A stretch of DNA of 10,763 bases, from contig JAOUPD010000034.1 of the NCBI GenBank assembly GCA_029880065.1, positions 1 to 10,763 of the forward strand, in the 5' to 3' direction. The DNA comes from Hadesarchaea archaeon. GTDB taxonomy: Archaea > Hadarchaeota > Hadarchaeia > Hadarchaeales > Hadarchaeaceae. A program made the position numbers and the translations under genes. A model generated the notes under the pieces. It saw nothing but the letters and a program-made list of their open reading frames with translations, did not search any database and had not been told where the DNA came from. This document shows positions 1 to 6,399 of the stretch, in pieces. Each line of letters opens with the position of its first letter. Positions within the stretch are counted from its first letter, which is position 1.

Positions 1-355
1 TTCGATTCACAGACGATTCGGGTGGCACGGTGTCGACACCGCATACTGTATCTGCGACTTCTGGCCCCTCTTCAACGTTGTTGGCCTCATCAGTCGCGAT
101 GCTATGGAACTCGTAGTAAACGTCGCCTTCGGGAGTGTCGAACGTCCACGACCAAGGCTCCTCGTTGTCGGCGCTGTAGGACACCCAAGAACCGAATATG
201 ATATTGTCGGGTGAATATCGATAGAAAAGCTCGACACTTGCGACCCCGCTTAGATTGTCAGATGCAGTTGCGGTCACCTCAAACGGGACCATGCCCGCGT
301 TCTGCCAATAAGGTGCTATCGAATCGACGCTGGAAACCGGCGGGAGTGTATCTAC
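1..355 (-). pseudogene. 5'-truncated Ig-like repeat protein fragment, continues past left edge
   Basis: Read on the minus strand, this stretch is open from a TAA stop at 356-358 to the window edge. It encodes one complete Ig-like unit and the start of the next. The unit has the same landmarks as those of the giant protein at 1229-6088: a VDTLPPVSSVDS entry, APYWQNAGMVPF, VTATASD, SVELFYRYSPDN, a W-S-W-T-F-D segment, YYEFHSIATDEANNVE, then GVDTVPPESSVN beginning the next unit. There is no start codon, signal peptide or ribosome site before the first unit; the first in-frame ATG lies inside the fold. The other two minus-strand features a real gene would need are also missing, since the rhomboid gene begins just to the right. 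I read it as the 3' part of a broken or rearranged paralogue of the giant gene. An assembly join, or expression from a distant alternative start, cannot be excluded because the left part is outside the window. Confidence 0.65.
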
Positions 356-384
356 TTAGATTATTGATGTTCTAAACTTTCAAG

Positions 385-392
385 TTTTTAAG
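385..392 (+). promoter_or_regulatory. Possible TATA box for rhomboid gene
   Basis: TTTTTAAG lies about 64 bp before the GTG start. Using the usual archaeal TATA-to-start spacing, transcription would begin near 415, giving a leader of roughly 30 nt that includes the ribosome site. A second similar box, TTTTAAG at 410-416, would put the transcript start inside the ribosome site and is less likely. The surroundings are AT-rich, so a chance match is possible. Confidence 0.35.
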
Positions 393-431
393 CGAGGTTC
401 TCAAACTAGTTTTAAGCTCATCGAATGGCTT

Positions 432-439
432 AAGGAGGT
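432..439 (+). promoter_or_regulatory. Shine-Dalgarno site of rhomboid gene
   Basis: AAGGAGGT is a full-strength ribosome site ending 9 nt before the GTG at 449. It decides the choice of this non-ATG start. Confidence 0.8.
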
Positions 440-448
440 CGACATTAC

Positions 449-1078
449 GTGGCTAAAAAGAATAGGCTTCTCAAAAAAATTATGAAATTTTCCGATGTCC
501 ACAAAGGGTGGCCAATCGTGACATGTGTACTCATTGGAATTTGTATTATGGTTGCCACTATCCAAACGCTTGTCCCTGAAGAAATTTGGGGAGAATACGG
601 TCTCGTTCCTACTACTGCTATACCAAAACCTTGGACTTTTGTAACCTACGTCTTCCTGCACTCGGACATTAACCATCTAATGTTCAATTTGATAGGCCTC
701 GCAGTCTTCGGATATTACGTAGAAACTGTAGTTAATAGAAAAAGCCTTTTTATGGTATTTTTATTAGCGGGCTTAGCTGGTGCTTTTGGGATTCTATTAG
801 TTGGAAGGAAAGCGATTGGAGCATCGGCGGCTATTATGGGGCTTTTGGGATTTTTTGGGGTGACTCACCCATTTCATCCGGTCAGATTCTGGACACTTTT
901 TTACCATCCAGCTATTCTTTTTGTTATTCTGTATGGAATTGTAGATTTCATTGGTTTATTCGGTCCCCCAACTGGAATCGGACTTGCTGCCCATATCTGC
1001 GGGTTGATAATCGGAATCTCCTTAGGCATCTACTGGAGAGTTAAGAAAAAGAGACGAGTGAATTTAATTTCTTACTAG
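449..1078 (+). CDS. Rhomboid family intramembrane serine protease
   Basis: A 209-residue polytopic membrane protein of the rhomboid (S54) family, which cleaves single-pass transmembrane proteins within or next to the bilayer. Visible hallmarks: WTFVTYVFLHSDINHLMFN, with His76 and Asn80 of the HxxxN oxyanion motif; IGASAAIMG, with the catalytic Ser126 in the GxSx motif; and AAHICGLIIG, with the catalytic His182 followed by the helix-packing glycines. About six hydrophobic segments fit the minimal six-helix core: roughly 22-41, 64-91, 100-118, 122-138, 153-171 and 176-195. A short basic N-terminus and a KKKRR tail suggest both ends are cytoplasmic. The GTG start is fixed by the ribosome site at 432-439. 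The gene is visibly more AT-rich (about 40% GC by eye) than the repeat and propeller genes and stands alone, between a truncated repeat-protein fragment and the 3' end of the giant gene, so it may be a later arrival. Its substrates are unknown; the C-terminally anchored propellers in this window are candidates only by topology. Confidence 0.92.
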   Translation: MAKKNRLLKKIMKFSDVHKGWPIVTCVLIGICIMVATIQTLVPEEIWGEYGLVPTTAIPKPWTFVTYVFLHSDINHLMFNLIGLAVFGYYVETVVNRKSLFMVFLLAGLAGAFGILLVGRKAIGASAAIMGLLGFFGVTHPFHPVRFWTLFYHPAILFVILYGIVDFIGLFGPPTGIGLAAHICGLIIGISLGIYWRVKKKRRVNLISY

Positions 1079-1090
1079 GGGGCTCAAGTC

Positions 1091-1155
1091 GATTGCTCGC
1101 TAGTGTGGTGGAAGAGCCAAACGTTTGCCACTTCACTTTGATTCAGCTAGCAATC
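1091..1155. repeat. Imperfect inverted repeat between convergent genes
   Basis: The gap between the rhomboid stop and the giant gene's stop holds nested palindromic sequence. The centre is a perfect 10-bp palindrome, CAAACGTTTG (1118-1127). It is flanked by AGTGTGGTGG (1102-1111) and CCACTTCACT (1128-1137), complementary at 8 of 10 positions, and outside these by GATTGCT (1091-1097) with AGCAATC (1149-1155) and GCTAG with CTAGC. The arms are unequal in spacing. It may act as a two-way 3'-end hairpin or be a remnant of a small mobile element. No T-run follows on either strand. Confidence 0.45.
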
Positions 1156-1170
1156 AGCTGTCCAGGTTCC

Positions 1171-1180
1171 TGAGGCCTCA
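1171..1180. repeat. 10-bp perfect palindrome TGAGGCCTCA
   Basis: TGAGGCCTCA is a perfect palindrome about 50 bp beyond the stop codon of the giant gene on its transcribed side. It could be part of a 3' end structure or a protein-binding site; being this short, it could also be chance. Confidence 0.3.
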
Positions 1181-1228
1181 AGTAGCGATATACATTTGCG
1201 ATCATCTCAACGATTTTAATATTTCAAT

Positions 1229-4200
1229 CTACTTGTTCTTACCTTTCGCCTTTCCTTGTTCTTGACTCGGATGTTCCCCGCTTTGGCCTGGCGGAGTTTC
1301 AAATCGCTTGCCCGGATGCTCATCCGATTGACCCGGCGGGACCTCGGGTCTATTTCCTCGTTGTCCCCTGCCGGGTTCGATTACCCTGATTATATCACTT
1401 CCCTTGAATAGCACGGCGCGCCACTTGCTCGTTATAACCAGCTCGACATCACCAACGCTAACGAGCGACTGCACTGCCGATCGGTCGAACTTGATCATCA
1501 GGTCTGGGATCCCATCGCCGTCGTGGTCGCCTATCTCGGTCAGGCGGGGTTCAGCTTGGATTGAACTTTCAAGCATCATTGTGGCAACGCCCACGTTCGC
1601 TAAGTCGTAATCCCCAGGTAGCTCGATGTATACCGTGATCCATCTGCCCTCGCCCTTTAAGTTTAGCGTGTTGGGATCGATATCTATCGTAGCTGGGATT
1701 ATCACTCCACACGCAGCATCCGCGACCTCAGGCGCTTCCTCGACATTTCCAACTACATCGGTTGCAATTGAGTAAAACTCGTAGAGCGCGCAACCATCTG
1801 GGGCATCAAAGCTCCAAGAGTAGGGTGGCTGGTCTTTCGTGCCTAAGAGCCTCCACTCAGTCCAATTCACATTGTCGATCGAGCTCCGGTAATAAAGCTC
1901 GACACTTCTCATGCCGCTCCCCACGATCAACATCTCGCTCTTGACCCAATCGTCCGTAGCCGTAACAGAAATACTAAACGGAAACTGCTCGCGCCAGTAG
2001 GGATCGGTGGAATCAACCGAGGAATCTGGAGGATTTGTGTCAACCCCAACCCTCTCGTCTGGTTCCTCGGGTGCCGTTTCAACATTTTTAGCCATGTCTA
2101 TAGCGATCGAGTAGAATTCGTAGTATCCGTCGTCTTTAGGCGGGTCGAATTGCCAAGCATACGGGAACTTGTTATCAGTAGCATAAAGCGCCCAGTCTGA
2201 CCAGTTGAAATTGTCTGGCGAGTAACGGTAATAGAGTTCGATTTCTCCTAAGCCACTGGGCACGGCTCCTGTCAACGGGACTGGATCACTCGCCACAGCA
2301 GTAACCTCAATCAGAAGCATCGACGTGTTGTGCCAGTAAGGTTCAATCGGGTTCAGGCTGGAAATGGGGGGTAGCGTGTCGGTACCGACTTTCACGTCGG
2401 CCTCCTCTGGTGGAGTCTCGACGTTGAGCACCATATCAGTGGCAATGGTGTAGAACTCATAGTATCCATCACCTTGTGGAACGTCGAACGACCATGACCA
2501 AGGCGCCTCAATATCAACAGCGAACTCCTTCCATGAGCCCCAAGTCAAATTGTCAAGCGAGTAACGGTAGAAAAGTTCGACCTGCTTAAGACCACTCGGT
2601 TTCGCCCCGCCCGCTGGGATTGGGTCTTCCGCGGTCGTCGTGATATTAAAGGTTACCATGGTTGCGTTCCACCAATAAGGCGAAATCGTGTCAACAATCG
2701 AGATTGGTGAAGCGGTGTCCACACCTGCTTGAGCATCCGCCTTATCTGGTGGGGTCTCTACGTTGAGAGCTATATCCGTGGCGACCGTGTAGAACTCGTA
2801 GTAACCGTCCTTAAGTGGGTAATCAAACATCCATGACCACCCGTCCGCGTTTTCATCGTCTATTTCATATGGGATCCAAGAGCCCCATGTAAGGTTGTCA
2901 AGCGAGAAACGATAATAAAGCTCAACCTGTTTCACGCTGCTCGGTATGGCCCCGCTGGGCGGGATCGTATCAGTGGCGGTAGCAGTCACCCCGAACGGAA
3001 TCATGCCTGCATTCTGCCAGTATGGCTCAATGGGATTAACCGTCGAAACTGGTGGTGTCGTGTCCACAGCTGCTCGTGTGTCCGCTTGTTCCGGCGCTTC
3101 TTCTGCATTGGAAACAACATCCATAGCGATGCTGTAAAATTCGTAATACCCATCTCCTTCAGGAGCGTCAAAGAGCCATTCATAGGGCTCCACGTTATCG
3201 ATACCGTATGGTATCCATGGCCCCCACGTCAGGTTATCGCTTGAATAGCGATAAAAGAGTTCAACGCTTGTGATGATACTCAGCCTGTCTGATGCAGTAG
3301 CGGTTACGGCAAATGGAACCGTATCAGCATTTTGCCAGTAAGGTGTTATCGTATCCACTTTCGAGACGGGTGAGTTAATATCGACGCCGACATCCGACGA
3401 GAATTTTCCTTCTATAACATAAATAAATGCTATAAAATTTTCTGGAACATTTTCTGCTCGAACTTCGATCGTCCAAATGCCAGGCGTTGGGAAAACTTCG
3501 GTATAAACAAAGATATTTGTGTTTGGGACAACTTTTAATGGATGCTTAATTCCACTTGGATCATAAGCAATAATAGTAATTTCTAGAGGATCTATGGGTA
3601 AAAAAGGTACAGGTGGGGAAATGGTTTTGGCTAGAATAAAAGTGGCGATACTACCCCCAACAATACCAGTAACGATTCCACCTTCAAGAAATTTATCTCC
3701 TATACTAATAGCCGGATTCAGCGCAGCAGGCGGCATCTCAGGCGGTTCAACTGGGTGTACGATATCGGGGGTATGAATCGACCCAGCGGGCGTCATTTTT
3801 GCGAATATATCCTTCAAATCTTCTGTTACTTTCTTAATAATATCGAGACCATCTAGTATAGCGTAAATGAGGGTATTCTCCCATGAACTCTTGTTTGTAG
3901 GCAGGTCACCTTGAGCGAAAGAACAAATCGCATCCGCAACTTCAGGCGCTTTTTCAACGTTGCCTGTACGATCTCTAGCGATGGAATAAAACTCATAGTA
4001 TCCGCCGCCCTTTGGGGCAGTAAATGACCACTTCCAAGGCGGTGCATGATCGGCTTCATAACATATCCATGAAGTCCACGTCGAATCGTCGGTCGAATGA
4101 CGGTAGTAAAGGGTGACATAAGAGACACCTGTACTAGAGGGGGGTGGGTCTGATGCCGTGGCGGTTATGTCGAAAGGTGTCGTGAATTGCAAGTAAGGTT

Positions 4201-6088
4201 CAATTAGATTAACATGTGAGGTGGGAGAAGTAACATCCGGCTGCCTAACCCTAAAACCCACTGAGTTATCTACGTTACCCGACTCTGAGTGATCTATCCG
4301 AATCTGCTCTTGGCGATAGCCGCCAAAAACAGTTTCCTCGTGTTCAACGGGCACGAGTATCTCCTTTATAACCCAAACCGTATAGGCAATCCGAACTGGA
4401 AAAGGAACTCCAGGGAGCCATACCCACTCATAACGTGTTTCTGGAACCAAAACGATGATAGGAACCCACTCTGTCCAGCGGTACGTAATATAATAAGGTA
4501 CCCATATCGTTTCTAAAGTCGACCACGTATGGGTATAACTCGCCGTTACTTCAATTGAATAATTGTCGGCAGTTTGAGGAGCTGTGAATACTTTCGCAAA
4601 TGTCGTTGAACATCCGCAACTTAAGTCAAAACTTCCCATGCTAACACTGCCAACGCCAGGAATTGTGGCATAGACGGATCCGGTAATTCTATGATCGTCT
4701 GCCTGAAACCTGCAATCGTGAGTAACTTTGACATATAATGTGACGTTTTGCCCCGGCTCTGGGGTACTATTACTGACCCAAGGCATGAGGGCGCAGGTGC
4801 CATCGGTCGGCTCCGTTAGAGTTTCCCAAGCATTGACCAGGGAGTGGAGACCATCGTTGAGTATTTCTTTAGCGATGTTGATACAACTGGAATTGCTATT
4901 CTCAGTGACTGAATCGTAGATGGTGTTTAGCTGGTCGGCCAGCCCGTCTGCTGCAGCGGTGAGGTTCTCGGCCCACTTCCTGTGATCTATGGCGATCTCC
5001 TCCAGCTCCTGAACCTCATCGATCGATAGTGCCCCAGCGGCTGCAAAATTTGAAAATCTCGCTATAAGTGCACTGAATGAATCATCCTTTTCAGATAGCA
5101 CTTCCTCAAGGGTCTGCAAAGCCAATTCATATTCGCTCAGCTGTTGCTCATAAAGAGGGAGAACCTCACCTAGACTTTCCGTGGGGCCAAAGTCCCTAAA
5201 TGTAGGCAAAATATAGTCAAGCACCGCAATAACCACACCAAAATCATCCATAACTCCAGCAAAACTTATCACTGCCTCGTTGTACCTCTCGAGTTCGGGG
5301 ATGTTCTCAGGCTCTAGCCCCACCTCCGGTTCGTCATTCTCTCCCAAAATGTCACCGGTGCCGCTGTTTTCTGATAAATTAAGAAGTTCTTCAGACACCA
5401 CAAGTTGATTAATTGCGTCTCGAACTTCCTGAATGGAGTTCGATATCTCATCTGTGATTTGTCCTAAAGCCTCACAGTTATCGAGGGCGTCTCTTCCTAA
5501 TCTGCTCAAGTGGTCTGCTAACCCATCAGCGGCCGTGATGAGGTTATCAAACCATCCCCTAAGTCGCACGACTTCTTTCTCAAGCACTGGAACATAGGTG
5601 TCAGGTATTATTCCCTCGGAAGCGAATATCGAAAGTTTCTCGACCAAATTATCAAAAGCATCAATCATTTTTGGCGTGTAATCTTTTAGGCGCTGCAAAG
5701 TCTGTTCGTAATTTTCTGCCCAAGGGTCATAGGCTCCAAAGATTTCGTCCTTGCCATTTTCGGCCAAAATTGCTTCGCCAAGCCGGGGTAAGGTGTCGAA
5801 TAACTTCTGAAGGGTTGCAGCAAAATTATCCAAGGTCCTTGCGGATCTCTCCATTGCGCTATCAAACTGTGAGAACTCCGGGTAGTTTTCGGGGCCGCCT
5901 ACGATAGTTGAAGTACCTGAAAGGTTATTTTCAACTTGAACAGATGGCGATGTTTCGGGCAGAGAGAGGGTTTGTTCTTGAGGATCGTCTGGAATATTTT
6001 CTGAATTTGAAGCAGCTACAGGGGATTGTTGAATCGAAGCTAGTAGTATGAAGCACAATAAAAGCACAGGCATCAATTTCCAATTCAT
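1229..6088 (-). CDS. Giant secreted Ig-like repeat protein (1619 aa), cell-surface
   Basis: I recognise the architecture but not a named family. Domains in order: Sec signal peptide (1-27, hydrophobic core MPVLLLCFILLAS, cut probably after PVAA); two copies of a helical domain (about 69-230 and 264-425); a beta domain with paired cysteines (432-520, including C491 and C493); an aromatic-rich stretch (522-583) dense in Trp, Tyr and Val-Pro; Ig-like unit 1 (617-722); an AT-rich insert (about 723-900) with a hydrophobic helix at 803-821 and a further beta domain; Ig-like units 2-6 (902-1461); a C-terminal domain opening with ATIDIDPNTLNLKG and holding a calcium-loop-like D1521, D1523, D1525, D1529 motif; and a Pro/Gly/Gln-rich tail with a repeated PPGQS-EHP motif, ending KGKNK. 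There is no C-terminal membrane anchor, so it is released or held by the envelope. The ATG is fixed by AGGAGG at 6097-6102. It diverges from the propeller array. A structural, adhesive or S-layer-linked role is inference. Confidence 0.88.
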   Translation of the reverse strand: MNWKLMPVLLLCFILLASIQQSPVAASNSENIPDDPQEQTLSLPETSPSVQVENNLSGTSTIVGGPENYPEFSQFDSAMERSARTLDNFAATLQKLFDTLPRLGEAILAENGKDEIFGAYDPWAENYEQTLQRLKDYTPKMIDAFDNLVEKLSIFASEGIIPDTYVPVLEKEVVRLRGWFDNLITAADGLADHLSRLGRDALDNCEALGQITDEISNSIQEVRDAINQLVVSEELLNLSENSGTGDILGENDEPEVGLEPENIPELERYNEAVISFAGVMDDFGVVIAVLDYILPTFRDFGPTESLGEVLPLYEQQLSEYELALQTLEEVLSEKDDSFSALIARFSNFAAAGALSIDEVQELEEIAIDHRKWAENLTAAADGLADQLNTIYDSVTENSNSSCINIAKEILNDGLHSLVNAWETLTEPTDGTCALMPWVSNSTPEPGQNVTLYVKVTHDCRFQADDHRITGSVYATIPGVGSVSMGSFDLSCGCSTTFAKVFTAPQTADNYSIEVTASYTHTWSTLETIWVPYYITYRWTEWVPIIVLVPETRYEWVWLPGVPFPVRIAYTVWVIKEILVPVEHEETVFGGYRQEQIRIDHSESGNVDNSVGFRVRQPDVTSPTSHVNLIEPYLQFTTPFDITATASDPPPSSTGVSYVTLYYRHSTDDSTWTSWICYEADHAPPWKWSFTAPKGGGYYEFYSIARDRTGNVEKAPEVADAICSFAQGDLPTNKSSWENTLIYAILDGLDIIKKVTEDLKDIFAKMTPAGSIHTPDIVHPVEPPEMPPAALNPAISIGDKFLEGGIVTGIVGGSIATFILAKTISPPVPFLPIDPLEITIIAYDPSGIKHPLKVVPNTNIFVYTEVFPTPGIWTIEVRAENVPENFIAFIYVIEGKFSSDVGVDINSPVSKVDTITPYWQNADTVPFAVTATASDRLSIITSVELFYRYSSDNLTWGPWIPYGIDNVEPYEWLFDAPEGDGYYEFYSIAMDVVSNAEEAPEQADTRAAVDTTPPVSTVNPIEPYWQNAGMIPFGVTATATDTIPPSGAIPSSVKQVELYYRFSLDNLTWGSWIPYEIDDENADGWSWMFDYPLKDGYYEFYTVATDIALNVETPPDKADAQAGVDTASPISIVDTISPYWWNATMVTFNITTTAEDPIPAGGAKPSGLKQVELFYRYSLDNLTWGSWKEFAVDIEAPWSWSFDVPQGDGYYEFYTIATDMVLNVETPPEEADVKVGTDTLPPISSLNPIEPYWHNTSMLLIEVTAVASDPVPLTGAVPSGLGEIELYYRYSPDNFNWSDWALYATDNKFPYAWQFDPPKDDGYYEFYSIAIDMAKNVETAPEEPDERVGVDTNPPDSSVDSTDPYWREQFPFSISVTATDDWVKSEMLIVGSGMRSVELYYRSSIDNVNWTEWRLLGTKDQPPYSWSFDAPDGCALYEFYSIATDVVGNVEEAPEVADAACGVIIPATIDIDPNTLNLKGEGRWITVYIELPGDYDLANVGVATMMLESSIQAEPRLTEIGDHDGDGIPDLMIKFDRSAVQSLVSVGDVELVITSKWRAVLFKGSDIIRVIEPGRGQRGNRPEVPPGQSDEHPGKRFETPPGQSGEHPSQEQGKAKGKNK
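1706..3385 (-). repeat. Five tandem Ig-like repeat units (units 2-6) in the giant gene
   Basis: Five back-to-back units cover residues 902-1461. The Trp of the PYW motif falls at residues 918, 1024, 1139, 1252 and 1365, giving spacings of 106, 115, 113 and 113. Each unit has the order: VDT-PP-S entry, PYW-N, hydrophobic strand ending VTA-A-D, a VELYYR or VELFYR strand with SxDNxxW, a W-S-F-D or W-F-D strand, then YYEFYSIATD---NVE-PPE-AD. The pattern matches the broad class of extracellular Ig-like modules that contain YSxDxAGNxE. Units 3, 4 and 5 carry an extra Pro-rich loop (for example IPPSGAIPS) after the VTATA strand; unit 2 lacks it, which explains its shorter spacing. Unit 6 has its own longer loop with hydrophobic and glycine residues. 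Confidence 0.9.
3923..4240 (-). repeat. Ig-like unit 1 of the giant gene, split from units 2-6
   Basis: Residues 617-722 are a full Ig-like unit of the same family: SPTSHVNLIEPYL, FDITATASD, VTLYYRHSTDDSTW, WSFTAPKGGGYYEFYSIARD, GNVEKAPEVADA. The Trp of PYW is replaced by Leu633. About 180 residues of unrelated sequence separate it from unit 2, so the array appears to have been interrupted after this unit. Confidence 0.85.
4814..5884 (-). repeat. Duplicated helical domain in the giant gene's N-terminal part
   Basis: Two alpha-helical segments, residues about 69-230 and 264-425, align along their length. The clearest match is RGWFDNLITAADGLADHL (177-194) against RKWAENLTAAADGLADQL (370-387), each followed by a short helical stretch with one cysteine (C205 and C402). 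Both begin with an FxxxM-x-FxxxLxxL type helix and carry a long amphipathic helix rich in Leu and Glu, likely coiled-coil or helical-bundle modules. No known family name comes to mind. Confidence 0.75.
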
Positions 6089-6096
6089 ACAGTACT

Positions 6097-6102
6097 CCTC
6101 CT
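6097..6102 (-). promoter_or_regulatory. Shine-Dalgarno site of the giant gene
   Basis: On the minus strand AGGAGG lies 8 nt before the ATG at 6086-6088, supporting that start and therefore the signal peptide. Confidence 0.8.
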
Positions 6103-6305
6103 AACCTGCTTTGACAGTGGCCCGCCAACAGCGCGCTTAAGGTGATGCAGTAAACGCGAGAGTTTCAAAGATGGAAGCCTCACGGCCGGACGTAGCTTGA
6201 ATTCAGAAAACTTGCTCTTAACCAGCTTCTCACCCTCCACTATGGACTTCTCGGTTCGGCGCCCTTTTCGTGGATTTCGGTGAAAGGAGTTGTTTCGACT
6301 ACTAT

Positions 6306-6320
6306 CGAAACCTTTATAAG
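6306..6320 (+). promoter_or_regulatory. Archaeal BRE/TATA promoter upstream of propeller gene 1
   Basis: CGAAACCTTTATAAG is a near-ideal archaeal promoter: a purine-rich BRE followed by a TTTATAAG TATA box. Transcription would begin near 6343, giving gene 1 a leader of about 50 nt that contains the conserved element at 6357-6399. Only gene 1 has this box, so it may drive the whole three-gene array, the gaps being 85 and 60 nt. Confidence 0.6.
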
Positions 6321-6356
6321 CGGCTTAAGGAGTCGCGCTGGTTCGCTAGCAGTTCC

Positions 6357-6399
6357 CACTCGTTTATTAAGGGTTTTGGCGAGAATTCAGTGACGATGG
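6357..6399 (+). repeat. Conserved upstream element, copy 1 (TATA-like box and start region)
   Basis: The first of three copies of a 43-bp block running from CACTCGTTTATTAAGG to the start codon. TTTATTAA (6363-6370) lies 33 bp before the ATG at 6396, the spacing expected if transcription starts at or next to the ATG (leaderless message). No ribosome site precedes the ATG. The similarity continues into the coding sequence to about 6429 and then stops for this copy. Confidence 0.75.

Larger units (their letters stand above)
6089..6395. other. Divergent intergenic region between giant gene and propeller gene 1
   Basis: These 307 bp separate two divergently read exported-protein genes. On the minus side they hold the giant gene's ribosome site (6097-6102) and a weak TATA candidate, CTTAAG, around 6135-6140, which would give a leader of about 25 nt. 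On the plus side they hold a strong BRE/TATA promoter (6306-6320) and copy 1 of the conserved element (6357-6399). Between about 6145 and 6300 I see no gene, tRNA or clear repeat. An open stretch in frame with propeller gene 1 reaches back to a GTG at 6270 but lacks a ribosome site and is not conserved beyond the element. Confidence 0.6.

Noticed and set aside
401..676. A minus-strand open frame opposite the rhomboid start
   Set aside because: It has no coding character or ribosome site and overlaps the well-supported rhomboid gene.
1500..1530. A dockerin domain in the giant protein
   Set aside because: There is one DxDxDGxxD calcium-type loop, but no second copy at the spacing dockerins require.
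6270..6395. A longer N-terminus for propeller gene 1 starting at GTG 6270
   Set aside because: It lacks a ribosome site, would bury the signal peptide 42 residues in, and would begin upstream of the strong promoter at 6306-6320. Conservation with genes 2 and 3 covers only the short element before the ATG.
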